Assembly (NCBI RefSeq): GCF_022489065.1
Contig: NZ_JAKVTW010000003.1
Coordinates: 124,001 to 188,000 of the forward strand
Source: Vreelandella neptunia
GTDB taxonomy: Bacteria; Pseudomonadota; Gammaproteobacteria; Pseudomonadales; Halomonadaceae
Reading direction: 5' to 3'
DNA length: 64,000 bases
Below the pieces are notes generated by a model. It worked only from the letters and a program-made list of their open reading frames with translations. It was not told the DNA's origin and made no database searches. Made by a program: the position numbers and the translations under genes. Below are positions 1 through 9,255 of this stretch, piece after piece; position 1 is the stretch's first letter, and each line of letters begins with the position of its first letter.

Positions 1-1158
1 GCCGTTCTGGGCACCAGTATTAATAGCATCGTGTTCGGCTTTATGGCCGCTACCGGCTTTCTGTCGATGTGGGTCTCCAATACGGCAGCGGTGATGATGA
101 TGCTGCCCATTGGTACGGCGATTGTGTATCAGGTTAGTCAGGAGCTTGCAAAAAGCGACGGCGACCACAGTGGCGAAATCGATAAATTTAGCAAAGCGCT
201 GATTTTTGGTATCGGCTACGGCGGCACCATTGGCGGTCTGGGTACGCTGATTGGCACCCCGCCGAATATTATTCTCGCCGCTGTTGTGAGCGAGCTGTTT
301 GGTTTCGAAATATCGTTTGCCGGTTGGTTAATGTTTGCCTTCCCAGTGGTCGTGGTGCTTTTAATAACCGCGTGGTTGCTGCTAACCCGAGTATTTTTCC
401 CTATTAAATTTAATCATTTGCCGGGCGGTAGGGAGCTAATAAATAAAGAGAAAAGGGCCTTGGGTAACACCAGTTTTGAAGAGAAAGCGGTGCTGGGCGT
501 TTTCCTATTCGCAGCCTTCATGTGGATTACCCGTTCGTTTTTGTGGCAAGGACAGATCATCAATATTCCTGGCATTAACGACACCATGATCGCGATTGTC
601 GCGGCGCTGCTGCTGTTTTTGATTCCTTCTAAAAACAAGGGCGGCTGCCTGCTGGGTTGGGACGTGGCGAAAGATGTGCCCTGGGGCATTTTGCTGCTGT
701 TCGGCGGTGGTTTGGCAATTGCGGCAGGCTTTGGTTCTTCTGGCCTGGCGGAATGGATTGGTGGGCAAATGAGCGTGCTGGAAGGCATGAACTTCCTGTT
801 AGTAGTTCTACTGGCAACCGGTATGGTGCTGTTCCTGACCGAAATCACCTCAAATACCGCGACCGCCACCATGATCCTACCAGTGCTCGCTTCACTTGCC
901 TTGGCGCTCAATGTTCACCCCTTCGCGCTGATGGTGCCCGCTGCCATGGCCGCTAATTGCGCCTTTATGCTGCCGGTGGGTACACCGCCCAACGCGATCA
1001 TTTTTGCTACTGGCAAGCTTAAAATTATTGAAATGGTACGCACCGGTTTCTGGATCAACATCATTGCGATGTTGTTGATTACCGCGGCGGTTTACTTCCT
1101 GCTGCCAATGCTATGGGGTGTTGATTTAACCAGCTACCCTGACGCATTCCGTCGCTAG
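1..1158 (+). CDS. SLC13/DASS Na+/dicarboxylate symporter, 5' end cut off by the window
   Basis: Inner-membrane carrier of the divalent anion:Na+ symporter family, which takes up dicarboxylates such as succinate or malate with sodium. The frame is open from base 1 with no stop, so the gene starts outside the window and the N-terminal part is missing. The two family hairpin signatures are visible: an SNTAAVMMMLP stretch early on, and in the second half SNTATATMILP followed by MLPVGTPPNAI, the C-terminal DASS signature. The rest is hydrophobic membrane segments. A strong intrinsic terminator follows the stop. The exact substrate cannot be read from this fragment. Confidence 0.9.
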   Translation, partial: AVLGTSINSIVFGFMAATGFLSMWVSNTAAVMMMLPIGTAIVYQVSQELAKSDGDHSGEIDKFSKALIFGIGYGGTIGGLGTLIGTPPNIILAAVVSELFGFEISFAGWLMFAFPVVVVLLITAWLLLTRVFFPIKFNHLPGGRELINKEKRALGNTSFEEKAVLGVFLFAAFMWITRSFLWQGQIINIPGINDTMIAIVAALLLFLIPSKNKGGCLLGWDVAKDVPWGILLLFGGGLAIAAGFGSSGLAEWIGGQMSVLEGMNFLLVVLLATGMVLFLTEITSNTATATMILPVLASLALALNVHPFALMVPAAMAANCAFMLPVGTPPNAIIFATGKLKIIEMVRTGFWINIIAMLLITAAVYFLLPMLWGVDLTSYPDAFRR

Positions 1159-1176
1159 TAAGCCTAACGAGTATCG

Positions 1177-1202
1177 AAAAGCCCCGCTTGCGGGGCTTTT
1201 TT
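1177..1202 (+). terminator. Rho-independent terminator of the SLC13 gene
   Basis: A GC-rich hairpin (gccccgc / gcggggc around a short loop) lies 19 bases after the stop of the symporter and is followed by six T. It is also preceded by four A, so it could act in both directions. Confidence 0.9.
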
Positions 1203-1280
1203 GTGGCTGAATGGCGTTTTATAGGTAGAGAAAGGGCTGGGTTGTTATGATGCCATTACACACTTTTTGTTGAGTTAGTG

Positions 1281-2426
1281 ATGCGTTTACTTCACACCGC
1301 CGATTGGCATTTGGGTCGGCTTTTCCACAATCTTTCATTGCTGGAAGATCAGCGCCATGTGCTTAACCAACTTATCGAGATCATTGACCGTGAAAACGTC
1401 GATGCGGTGCTGATTGCCGGCGATATATACGACCGCTCGGTACCGCCATCGGCGGCGGTGACATTACTGGATGAGATACTGCATGCGCTTTGTGAAGTGC
1501 GCAAGCTGCCGGTCATCATGATTTCAGGCAACCACGATGGCGCCGAACGCCTGCGCTTTGGCGCACGCCATCTGCGTCAGGCTGGGTTGCACATTCTCTC
1601 CGACTTAAACGACGTTGCTACCCCCGTCACGCTGGCTATTGGCGGTGTTGACGTTGATGTGTTCGGCATGCCCTACGCTGACCCTGAACATGTACGCAGC
1701 CAGTTTAACGTTGACGTGCGGGATTTTGACGGCGCCCATCGCTATTTGGTCGAGCGCATTAATGAGCAGCGCCACCCCACACACCCCTGCATACTGATGA
1801 GCCACTGTTTTGTAGATGGTGGCAGCGCGTCGGATTCAGAACGCCCGCTAACGTTAGGCGGTGCTGAAAGCGTGGCGTGGGAGCCCATGCAACACTTTGA
1901 CTATGTGGCGCTTGGTCACTTACACGGCCCGCAGTATCGCGGCGGCGAGCATATTCGCTACAGCGGCTCGCTGCTGAAATACAGCTTTTCCGAAGCCAGC
2001 CAGCGTAAAGGCGTCACCCTGGTTGATATAGATTCCCACGGTGTCACGCAGATTGAGCAGTTCCCGCTGGTACCCAGCCGTGAAGTCCGTGTATTAGAAG
2101 GCGAAATTGATGCGTTGATCGCCCAGGGCAGAACCGATAAGAACGCGGACGATTATCTGCTAGTACGGTTGACCGATCGTCACGCGATACTCGATCCCAT
2201 GGGCAAGCTGCGCGAGGTGTATCCCAATGTGCTGCATTTAGAGAAGCCTGGCATGCTGGAGGCGCGCGGCACCCAGCAGCTCGACCGGGAGCGGCTGCGC
2301 TTTGATGCGCTGGATATGTTCAGCGACTTCTTCAACCAAACCAGCGGTGATGCCATGAGCGAAGAGCAGGCCAGTGCCATGGCAGCGTTAATTACCCAGC
2401 TGCAGCGCGATGAGGCCCAAGGATGA
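1281..2426 (+). CDS. sbcD: SbcD, nuclease subunit of the SbcCD (Mre11-Rad50 type) complex
   Basis: Mn2+-dependent exonuclease/endonuclease that, with SbcC, opens hairpins and processes DNA ends during replication and repair. The metallophosphoesterase motifs are in order: DWH at residues 8-10, GDIYD at 47-51, GNHD at 83-86 and GHLHGP near 212. The length of 381 aa is normal for the family. I chose ATG at 1281; a GTG one codon upstream (1278) would add a single residue. The stop overlaps the start of sbcC in an ATGA, so the two are translationally coupled. Confidence 0.96.
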   Translation: MRLLHTADWHLGRLFHNLSLLEDQRHVLNQLIEIIDRENVDAVLIAGDIYDRSVPPSAAVTLLDEILHALCEVRKLPVIMISGNHDGAERLRFGARHLRQAGLHILSDLNDVATPVTLAIGGVDVDVFGMPYADPEHVRSQFNVDVRDFDGAHRYLVERINEQRHPTHPCILMSHCFVDGGSASDSERPLTLGGAESVAWEPMQHFDYVALGHLHGPQYRGGEHIRYSGSLLKYSFSEASQRKGVTLVDIDSHGVTQIEQFPLVPSREVRVLEGEIDALIAQGRTDKNADDYLLVRLTDRHAILDPMGKLREVYPNVLHLEKPGMLEARGTQQLDRERLRFDALDMFSDFFNQTSGDAMSEEQASAMAALITQLQRDEAQG

Positions 2427-5400
2427 CGCCGTTAAACCTCACCATGCAGGCATTTGGCCCCTTCGCTGGCACTCAAACGATTGATTTTACTGCGCTGGGT
2501 AGAAGCCCGCTGTTTTTAATAAACGGCCCTACCGGCGCGGGTAAAAGTTCTATTTTAGACGCCATTTGCTTTGCGCTATATGGTCAAACCACTGGCAATG
2601 AACGCGACCCTGCGCAAATGCGCTGTGACCAAGCGGATGCCTCACTGCTGACCGAAGTGACGCTGGATTTTCGCCTACGCGGCGTCGAATACCGGGTCAG
2701 GCGTGTACCCCAGCAGGAGCGTCCTAAAGCGCGCGGTGAAGGCACCACCACCCATAACGCTGAAGCGCAGCTATGGCGATTAAAGGAGGGTGGCGAGGTA
2801 GAGTCTTGCCTGGTGGCGCGCAAGGTCAATGATGCCACTGCAGAGCTACACACCTTGATTGGGCTGGATGCCAATCAGTTTCGCCAGGTGATGGTGCTGC
2901 CCCAAGGCAAGTTTCGCGAGCTACTATTAGCAGAATCTAAGGATCGTGAGAAAATCTTTTCACAGCTGTTTCAAACGCAAATTTTCCAGCGTATTGAAGA
3001 GCAATTAAGCGCCCAGGCCAAACAAATCGAGCGGGCTGTGAAGGACCACCGCCAACATATCAGCGGCATTCTCGCCGGTGGCGAACTGGTAGGCGAAGCT
3101 GCGTTAGAGCAAGAACTGGAAGCACTGACCCCCCAGGTAGAAGCGGCGCGGCAAGCGTTTGAACGTGCGCAACAGCAGCGCCGTACGGCTGAAATTAAGC
3201 GCGATGAAGCGCTGGCACTGGAGCGCCAATTTGAGGCGCGCGATGCGCTGGCGAGTGATAAAGCCCGCCACCTTGTGCAGCAACCTCATATAGAAAGTAT
3301 GCAGGCGCGTTTAGCGCAAAGCACCCATGCACAGGCGCTGCACTCCCCGAAGACCGCCTTAGACCAGGCGCAGCATGCGCTGACTACCGCCCAAGCCGAG
3401 CATCAGCAGGCGCACACCGCATTAACGACCGAGCGCACGAGCGCTGAAAAAGCGCAGCGCGCCTGGGAAGTGGCCCAGGAACGCCAAACTGAAGTCCCCG
3501 CGCTGCGTGAACGGCATCGCCAGCTAACTGAGTTTATTGAACAGGGCCAACAGTTAAGTGCGTTGCAAGGGCGTTTTCAAACGGCGCAGACCGCTTGGCA
3601 ACAAGCTGATGCTTCGCTCAAGCGTGATGAAAAGCAGCTTGATAGCATTCGCCAGCAGGGCGAAGCGATAGGCATCAATCTCGAACGTTTACAGGCCGAG
3701 CTCCAGCAACTGGCCAGCGCGCCTGCTGAGCTAAACCGGCATAACAACCTGCTGAACCAACGCCAAGAACTGGATGAACTCACCCGTCAGAGGCGTGAGT
3801 TAACCGCTCAACAGCAGCAGGCAACTGATGCACTCAAGCGCCTACAAAGCGAAGCCTCGCAAGCGGAACATCACGCCACGGAGCAGGAGATGCGCTGGCA
3901 CCAGGGGCAGGCAGCGCTGTTGGCGCTCAGCCTTGAAGTTAATGCGCCTTGCCCGGTGTGCGGCAGTCTTGATCACCCCGCGCCAGCGGCTAATAACGCG
4001 AACCTAGTTACTCAAGCGCAGGTTGAAGAAGCCAGGGCGGCGCAAGAGTATGCTCGCCAATCCTTCCAGGGCGCTGAGCGTCATCACCAGCAGCTTGCAC
4101 AGCAGATTAAATACAACGCAGAGCAAGTGCAGCGACTCACCCAGCAGTTAGGTGAGTGGGCTAGCCAACCGCTGGTTGAGCTTCAAAAAACCTGCGATGA
4201 GTGGCAACGCCAGACCGCTCGGCAGACAAGCGTTGAGCGTGAGACTCACCAGCAAATCGCTGCCCGCGACACACTGCGCCGTGAGTGGGGGGCGCTGGAT
4301 AAACAGCTTAAGGCCCAACGGCCCGCGGTTGAAAAGGCCAAAGAGGACGCGTTGCGGCTTGAAAGCCAGCGCGACCAGTTGAGTCAATCGCTACCGGAAA
4401 ATGCTCGTGAGCCTGAGGCCATGCGCCAAACGCTCACCGAACTAGAGCGCCAGGTTTCCCACATTGAGCACGCCTGGGAAGTCGCCCAGCAAGCGCTTTC
4501 GAACAGCCAAACCCAGCTGGCGCGGGCGGAAGAGCAGTTACGCGGCGCTAACGAACGCGTCGAGCGCAGCGAAAAATCGCTACAACAGGCTCAAACAGAG
4601 TGGCAAGCCGCGCTGCAGCAAAGTCCTTTTGAGGACAATGCTGCGTTCCAGGCAGCACAGTTGGATGATACCCAACGGCAAACTTTCACCCAGCAGATAG
4701 AGGCGTACCAACGCCGCCTAGCCGAGCTTGAGGGTGCACTGCAGAATTACCAAACCCAGCTTGCGGAGAAAACACCGCCGGATCTCACCGCGCTTGCCAC
4801 GTTAACCGATGCTGCCCAAGCTGAAGAAAACACCCAGTTAGAAGCTTGGCGAACGTGCGATGGGCGGTTGAGCATGCTGCATGGCATTCGCCAAAAGCTT
4901 GCCAAAGCTCACGCCGCCCAGGCGGAGCTTGAAGCGCAATATCAACTCTGGGGTACGCTAAGCGAGGTCGCTAACGGTCGCACCGGGCATCGCATTAGTC
5001 TGCAACGCTTTGTGCTCGGCGTGCTGCTGGATGACGTGCTGATTCAGGCTTCTGAACGGCTGGTACGTATGAGCCGTGGGCGCTATCAGCTGGTGCGGCG
5101 AGAAGACCCGTCAAAGGGCACCAAAGCGTCAGGCCTCGAGTTGGATGTGGCGGACACCTATACCGGTAAGAACCGTTCGGTAGCCACGCTTTCCGGCGGG
5201 GAGTCTTTCATGGCAGCGCTGTCGTTAGCACTGGGGCTTTCGGATGTGGTGCAAGCTTACGCTGGCGGCATTCAGCTGGATACGCTATTTATCGATGAGG
5301 GGTTTGGTAGCCTCGATCAGGATGCCTTGGATCAAGCGATTGCCATGCTTAGCGAACTGCAAATGGGCGGGCGCATGATTGGGGTGATTTCTCATGTCAG

Positions 5401-5488
5401 CGAACTCAAAGAGCAAATGCCAGTCCGTTTAGAGGTGAGCGCTAGCCGCCACGGGAGTTCGGTGGCAGTGAAAGGCGCACTTCTTTAA
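2423..5488 (+). CDS. sbcC: SbcC, SMC-like ATPase subunit of SbcCD
   Basis: Rad50-type ATPase that clamps DNA and controls SbcD. Walker A is GPTGAGKSS at residues 35-43. A very long Gln/Ala/Glu-rich coiled coil follows on both sides of a zinc hook (CPVC at about 510-513). The C-terminal head carries the signature LSGGES near 923 and Walker B with IDEGFGSLD near 957. At 1021 aa it is full length. It starts inside the sbcD stop (ATGA). Confidence 0.96.
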   Translation: MTPLNLTMQAFGPFAGTQTIDFTALGRSPLFLINGPTGAGKSSILDAICFALYGQTTGNERDPAQMRCDQADASLLTEVTLDFRLRGVEYRVRRVPQQERPKARGEGTTTHNAEAQLWRLKEGGEVESCLVARKVNDATAELHTLIGLDANQFRQVMVLPQGKFRELLLAESKDREKIFSQLFQTQIFQRIEEQLSAQAKQIERAVKDHRQHISGILAGGELVGEAALEQELEALTPQVEAARQAFERAQQQRRTAEIKRDEALALERQFEARDALASDKARHLVQQPHIESMQARLAQSTHAQALHSPKTALDQAQHALTTAQAEHQQAHTALTTERTSAEKAQRAWEVAQERQTEVPALRERHRQLTEFIEQGQQLSALQGRFQTAQTAWQQADASLKRDEKQLDSIRQQGEAIGINLERLQAELQQLASAPAELNRHNNLLNQRQELDELTRQRRELTAQQQQATDALKRLQSEASQAEHHATEQEMRWHQGQAALLALSLEVNAPCPVCGSLDHPAPAANNANLVTQAQVEEARAAQEYARQSFQGAERHHQQLAQQIKYNAEQVQRLTQQLGEWASQPLVELQKTCDEWQRQTARQTSVERETHQQIAARDTLRREWGALDKQLKAQRPAVEKAKEDALRLESQRDQLSQSLPENAREPEAMRQTLTELERQVSHIEHAWEVAQQALSNSQTQLARAEEQLRGANERVERSEKSLQQAQTEWQAALQQSPFEDNAAFQAAQLDDTQRQTFTQQIEAYQRRLAELEGALQNYQTQLAEKTPPDLTALATLTDAAQAEENTQLEAWRTCDGRLSMLHGIRQKLAKAHAAQAELEAQYQLWGTLSEVANGRTGHRISLQRFVLGVLLDDVLIQASERLVRMSRGRYQLVRREDPSKGTKASGLELDVADTYTGKNRSVATLSGGESFMAALSLALGLSDVVQAYAGGIQLDTLFIDEGFGSLDQDALDQAIAMLSELQMGGRMIGVISHVSELKEQMPVRLEVSASRHGSSVAVKGALL

Positions 5489-5506
5489 TGAGTCATGCAT
5501 TTAAAA

Positions 5507-5538
5507 ACTAACGCATTTTAAGACTAACGCATTTTAAG
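5507..5538. repeat. 16-bp tandem duplication between sbcC and the DUF533 gene
   Basis: The unit actaacgcattttaag occurs twice in direct succession (5507-5522, 5523-5538) and a decayed third copy may follow (cctaaggc). It is non-coding. It is one of several short intergenic tandem repeats in this window, all with different unit sequences. Confidence 0.8.
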
Positions 5539-5639
5539 CCTAAGGCAGTGTTAGTTCACGCTGCGTTCATGCAGCATGCTTTATAACGTACGTTAATCGG
5601 CAAGCGAGCCAAGATAAATACCTACCCAGGAGTACAAGG

Positions 5640-6380
5640 ATGAACGCAAGCAAAATTTTACAGCAGCTTATGCAGCAAGCCGGCGGTAGCCAGAAGGGCG
5701 GTAGCAGCGGCGGTGTCGATGTTAAAGGCATGCTGAGCGGGCTTTCTAAGCAGTTAGGCGGCGGTAGCAGTCAAGGAAGTAGCTCCTCCGGTGGTTTTGA
5801 TGTCAAAAGCCTGCTCGGTGGCGGTGCCATGGGTATGTTAGTGGGCTCCAAACGCGGCCGTAGCATGGGCGGCAAAGCGCTTAAATACGGTGCCATTGCC
5901 GGGGTAGGCATGCTGGCGTGGAAGGCATGGCAAAGCTCTCAGGCGGCAAAAGATGGCAATGCTCAACAGAGTGCTACCCAAAATGCCTCAGAAGGCGAAC
6001 GGGTCGAAGTGCTTAGCGGTGAGATCCAAGAGCGCCGCAGTCTGGAACTGCTGCAGGCAATGATTATGGCTGCCCGTGCTGATGGCCATATTGATGAGCA
6101 GGAGCAGGCGTTGATCACCGAGCAAATTGATGCCCTCGGCGCCGACCAGGAGATGCATAACTGGGTGGAGCAGCAGTTGAAAGCACCGCTGGATGCACAG
6201 GCCCTGGCCCGTGAAGCGGACTCCCCACAGGCGGCACGCGAGATGTACCTGATCAGCGTGGCAGTAACCGACGACCAAAACCCTATGGAGCGTGCATGGC
6301 TGGACCAATTGGCCAGCGCGCTTAATTTACCCAAAGAGATGACCACTGAACTTGAGCGCCAAGCTGAGCAGGCTGGTTGA
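5640..6380 (+). CDS. DUF533 (YebE-like, TerB-fold) protein
   Basis: A 246-aa protein of the DUF533/YebE group, whose C-terminal half resembles the TerB tellurite-resistance fold; the biochemical role is not known. Residues 1-75 are rich in Gly, Ser and Lys and contain an internal duplication (GGVDVKGMLSG and GGFDVKSLLGG). A hydrophobic patch follows (KYGAIAGVGMLAWKAW), then an acidic helical domain with the conserved MIMAARADGHIDEQE stretch. ATG at 5640 is preceded by caggagtacaagg. The stop overlaps the pgpA start by one base, which suggests co-expression with pgpA. Confidence 0.85.
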   Translation: MNASKILQQLMQQAGGSQKGGSSGGVDVKGMLSGLSKQLGGGSSQGSSSSGGFDVKSLLGGGAMGMLVGSKRGRSMGGKALKYGAIAGVGMLAWKAWQSSQAAKDGNAQQSATQNASEGERVEVLSGEIQERRSLELLQAMIMAARADGHIDEQEQALITEQIDALGADQEMHNWVEQQLKAPLDAQALAREADSPQAAREMYLISVAVTDDQNPMERAWLDQLASALNLPKEMTTELERQAEQAG

Positions 6381-6862
6381 TGCTGGAAACGCTTAATGTT
6401 TGGCTAGCGAATGGTTTTGGGCTGGGGCGATTACCCTTTGCACCAGGTACTTTCGGTTCACTCTTGGGTATCCCAATAGCGTGGTGGCTGCTGAGCCGCC
6501 CGCTTAGCCAGCAGGGGACCATTATCGCGATGCTGCTGGTGTTTGCTGTGCCGGTTTGTCACTTCGCTTCGCAACAGTTTGCCGGGCTTGATCACGGCAG
6601 TATTGTGGCGGATGAGTACGTGGCGTTTCCGCTGGCGGTGATTGGCCTCCAGGCAGCAAGGCATCCGCTGGTCATGGCGCTGGCCTTTATGGTTTATCGC
6701 TTCTTCGATGCCTTAAAGCCGCCGCCGATTCATTTGGCAGAGTATGTGAATGGCGGCTTTGGCATTGTGTTGGATGATGTGATTGCTGCGCTGGTTACCT
6801 GGGTGGTGATGGCGCTAGTGATTAAGCTGTGGCAGCGCCGAGCGCCACAGCAGCGTGCCTAA
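6380..6862 (+). CDS. pgpA: Phosphatidylglycerophosphatase A
   Basis: Membrane phosphatase that removes the phosphate from phosphatidylglycerol phosphate in phospholipid synthesis. The 160-aa product has the family N-terminus with GLGRLPFAPGTFGS, then the VADEYVAFPLA segment with the acidic motif and RFFDALKPPP. Several transmembrane helices are present. ATG at 6380 overlaps the previous stop (tgatg); a TTG one codon earlier is less likely. In many relatives pgpA sits beside thiL/nusB, so its pairing with DUF533 here is a local arrangement. Confidence 0.94.
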   Translation: MLETLNVWLANGFGLGRLPFAPGTFGSLLGIPIAWWLLSRPLSQQGTIIAMLLVFAVPVCHFASQQFAGLDHGSIVADEYVAFPLAVIGLQAARHPLVMALAFMVYRFFDALKPPPIHLAEYVNGGFGIVLDDVIAALVTWVVMALVIKLWQRRAPQQRA

Positions 6863-6881
6863 AAACTCGATAGTGTGACTC

Positions 6882-6926
6882 AAAAAAACGCCGCAGGCCT
6901 GATGAAGGCCTGCGGCGCTAGCTTTT
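6882..6926. terminator. Bidirectional terminator between pgpA and the aldehyde dehydrogenase gene
   Basis: A perfect 12-bp stem (cgccgcaggcct / aggcctgcggcg) with a 5-base loop lies between two convergent genes. Seven A precede it, giving a T tract on the minus strand, and a shorter cttttt follows it on the plus strand. Confidence 0.9.
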
Positions 6927-6981
6927 TACAACTTACAACTTACAGTCCACAATTCACTGCATGTTGCGTTAGCTCACAGTA

Positions 6982-8364
6982 TTACTCTTGAACGACGATA
7001 ACGGATTTGGCATTAACGAACTCAAGCATGCCAAAGCCGCCGTGTTCACGACCGTAACCCGAGTTCTTAACACCGCCGAAGGGCATTTCCGGTGTAGCAA
7101 CGCCAAAGCCGTTGATAAACACCATGCCGGTGTCGAAGTACTTGCTGGCAAGCTCGGTCGCGCGTTTAACGTCTTTCGAGATGATGCCGCCGCCTAAGCC
7201 GTAGCGACTGTCGTTGGCAATGCGCATGGCATCTTCATCATCTTTAGCGCGAATCAGCGCGGCTACAGGGCCAAACAGCTCGTCGTCGTAAGCGGGCTGA
7301 CCTGGTGTCACGTTATCCAGCACGGTCACCGGATAAAACGCGCCTTTGCCGGATGGCTTTTCACCACCGCACAGAACCTTCGCGCCTTTGCGTACGCTCT
7401 CTTCCACTTGATCATGAAGTCCGTCGCGAAGATCCACGCGGGCCATGGGGCCGAGATCGCTGTCTTCTTGGGTTGGATCACCCGCTTTCAGCGACTGCAT
7501 GCGAGCAACGTAACGCTCTTTGAACGCTTCATAATTTTTCTCGGTCACTACAAAGCGTTTGGCGGCTACACAGGTTTGGCCGCCGTTGTAGACACGCCCC
7601 TGAACGCAGGTGTCGATCGCCACATCCATGTCGGCATCATCAAGCACCAGATAGGCATCGTTAGAGCCCAGCTCAAGCACCGTCTTCTTCAGGTACTCGG
7701 CAGCCTTGGTGGCCACCTTGCGGCCTGCACCATCGCTGCCTGTTAGCGTTACGCCGCGAACAGCAGAGTGAGCGATTACTTCATCGGAAACGTCATGAGA
7801 GATCACTAGCGTGCGGAAAACGTTCTCGGGAAGTCCCGCTTCACGATAGATTTTTTCCAACAGCAGGCCGCTACCAGTCACGTTTTCAGCGTGCTTAAGC
7901 AGAACGCCGTTACCCGCCATGATATTGGCAATTGAGTAACGTACTACCTGATACGCCGGGAAGTTCCAGGGCTGAATGCCGTAAATGACGCCCATGGGAG
8001 AGTAGGTCACAAAGCCACGCTCTCCATTGCCTGGCTGGCGCTCTTCATCGGCTAGCTTTTTAGGGCCATGTTCAGCGGTGTAGTCACAAATAGCGGTACA
8101 AAGGTCAACTTCCTGGGTGGCCTGAGAAGGCAGTTTGCCCATCTCTTTGACCATCAGGTCAGCCAGCTCGTCTTTATGCTTCTGCATCGCTTGGCCAATG
8201 GCTTTGACCGTTTTGGCGCGGCTTTCGAGTGATTCCAGGCGCCAATCGAGAAAAGCATCGTAGCAGGCATCCACGACCTGCTTAGCTTCAGCGCTACTCA
8301 TTAAAGCGTAGGTTTCGAGGGTCTCACCGTTGGTCGGGTTAATCGTCTTGATGCTGTTGCTCAT
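6982..8364 (-). CDS. NAD(P)-dependent aldehyde dehydrogenase, YneI/Sad-like (succinate semialdehyde type)
   Basis: An ALDH of 460 aa, the size of E. coli YneI/Sad, which oxidises succinate semialdehyde to succinate. Colinear motifs include the cofactor-pocket segment PWNFPAYQVVRY, the general-base region LELGSNDAYLV (the common second Gly is Ser), the nucleophile region GGQTCVAAKR, and the C-terminal MPFGGVKNSGYGREHG. The gene stands alone, with an inverted repeat in its upstream region. Substrate is inferred from family only; other short-chain semialdehydes are possible. Confidence 0.88.
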   Translation of the reverse strand: MSNSIKTINPTNGETLETYALMSSAEAKQVVDACYDAFLDWRLESLESRAKTVKAIGQAMQKHKDELADLMVKEMGKLPSQATQEVDLCTAICDYTAEHGPKKLADEERQPGNGERGFVTYSPMGVIYGIQPWNFPAYQVVRYSIANIMAGNGVLLKHAENVTGSGLLLEKIYREAGLPENVFRTLVISHDVSDEVIAHSAVRGVTLTGSDGAGRKVATKAAEYLKKTVLELGSNDAYLVLDDADMDVAIDTCVQGRVYNGGQTCVAAKRFVVTEKNYEAFKERYVARMQSLKAGDPTQEDSDLGPMARVDLRDGLHDQVEESVRKGAKVLCGGEKPSGKGAFYPVTVLDNVTPGQPAYDDELFGPVAALIRAKDDEDAMRIANDSRYGLGGGIISKDVKRATELASKYFDTGMVFINGFGVATPEMPFGGVKNSGYGREHGGFGMLEFVNAKSVIVVQE

Positions 8365-8460
8365 AAGATCTCCTATCTATAGATCAACGTGTTGGTCAAA
8401 ACGTCCAGCTCCTGGGCGCTTAATCGACCGGTCTACTTCTGATGTGCATTCACTCTAGTA

Positions 8461-8499
8461 CACAATGAGCGCCTTTGCATAATAGCGGTGCTCATTGTG
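8461..8499. promoter_or_regulatory. Long inverted repeat upstream of the aldehyde dehydrogenase gene, possible operator
   Basis: Arms cacaatgagcgcc (8461-8473) and ggtgctcattgtg (8487-8499) pair over 13 bases with one mismatch around a 13-base AT-rich loop. It lies about 100 bases before the dehydrogenase start and about 50 bases after the msrA stop. No T tract follows on the minus strand, so an operator or a promoter-spanning palindrome is as likely as a terminator. Confidence 0.5.
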
Positions 8500-8551
8500 A
8501 GGCATTGGTTTAATTAATCAGTTCCACGGTGAAGGCTAAGAAGCTGCTTTG

Positions 8552-9175
8552 CTATTCAAACGTAAGCCCACCGGCTTCTTCGCCCCACACCTCTTCCAGG
8601 CGGCCATCACGACCACAGCTATAGCGGTAGAATTTATAGCGCACGGGGTTCTTTTGATAATAGTCCTGGTGATACTCCTCGGCAGGCCAGAACGTAGTAG
8701 CCGGTACTATTTGAGTGGCAATGTCGCGGTCAAAGCGGGCTTCCATCTCGGTTTTTGAGGCTTCGGCCAGCTCACGCTGCACTTCATCGTGGTAGAAAAT
8801 AGCTGAACGGTATTGATCACCCACATCGCAGAACTGGCGATCTACTGCGAAGGGGTCGATGTTGCGCCAGAAAATTTCCAACAATTGCTCGTAGCTGATC
8901 TGCTCTGAGTCATATTCGATTTGCACAACCTCCGCATGCCCCGTACCACCCCTGGAGATATCCTCATAAGTGGGATTCTCGAGTTCGCCGCCGATATAGC
9001 CTGAGATGGTGGCGCTAACACCGGGCTGGTTGTCGTAAGGAGGCTCCATGCACCAGAAGCAGCCACCGGCAAAGGTCGCTTGCGCGGTAGATTGCGCCTG
9101 CAACGACGCACTGGCGAGACCTGCGGCGGTCATTACGCAGAGCGTTAGGGGACGGAAAAATGAAAAGCGGGTCAT
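8552..9175 (-). CDS. msrA: Peptide methionine (S)-S-oxide reductase MsrA, exported form
   Basis: Reduces methionine S-sulfoxide in oxidised proteins. The first 28 residues or so form a Sec signal peptide (basic MTRF start, hydrophobic core, then ASASLQA), so the enzyme probably acts in the periplasm. The catalytic motif is GCFWCMEPPYD; the first Cys is the nucleophile, and the usual Gly after Trp is a second Cys. GTGHAEVVQIEYD is also present. ATG at 9175 is chosen because GGAG lies 8 bases upstream; a GTG at 9184 would put the start on the ribosome site. Confidence 0.93.
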   Translation of the reverse strand: MTRFSFFRPLTLCVMTAAGLASASLQAQSTAQATFAGGCFWCMEPPYDNQPGVSATISGYIGGELENPTYEDISRGGTGHAEVVQIEYDSEQISYEQLLEIFWRNIDPFAVDRQFCDVGDQYRSAIFYHDEVQRELAEASKTEMEARFDRDIATQIVPATTFWPAEEYHQDYYQKNPVRYKFYRYSCGRDGRLEEVWGEEAGGLTFE

Positions 9176-9255
9176 GGTAAGCACTCCAGTGGCGGTGGCG
9201 AGTTATCGCTCGATGTTGAGTCGATTAGTGGCTGCAAGTGCTACATCCTTACAGG

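Noticed and set aside
414..911. Long antisense open frame within the SLC13 gene
   Set aside because: It mirrors the high-GC third-codon bias of the real gene and has no ribosome site or family features.
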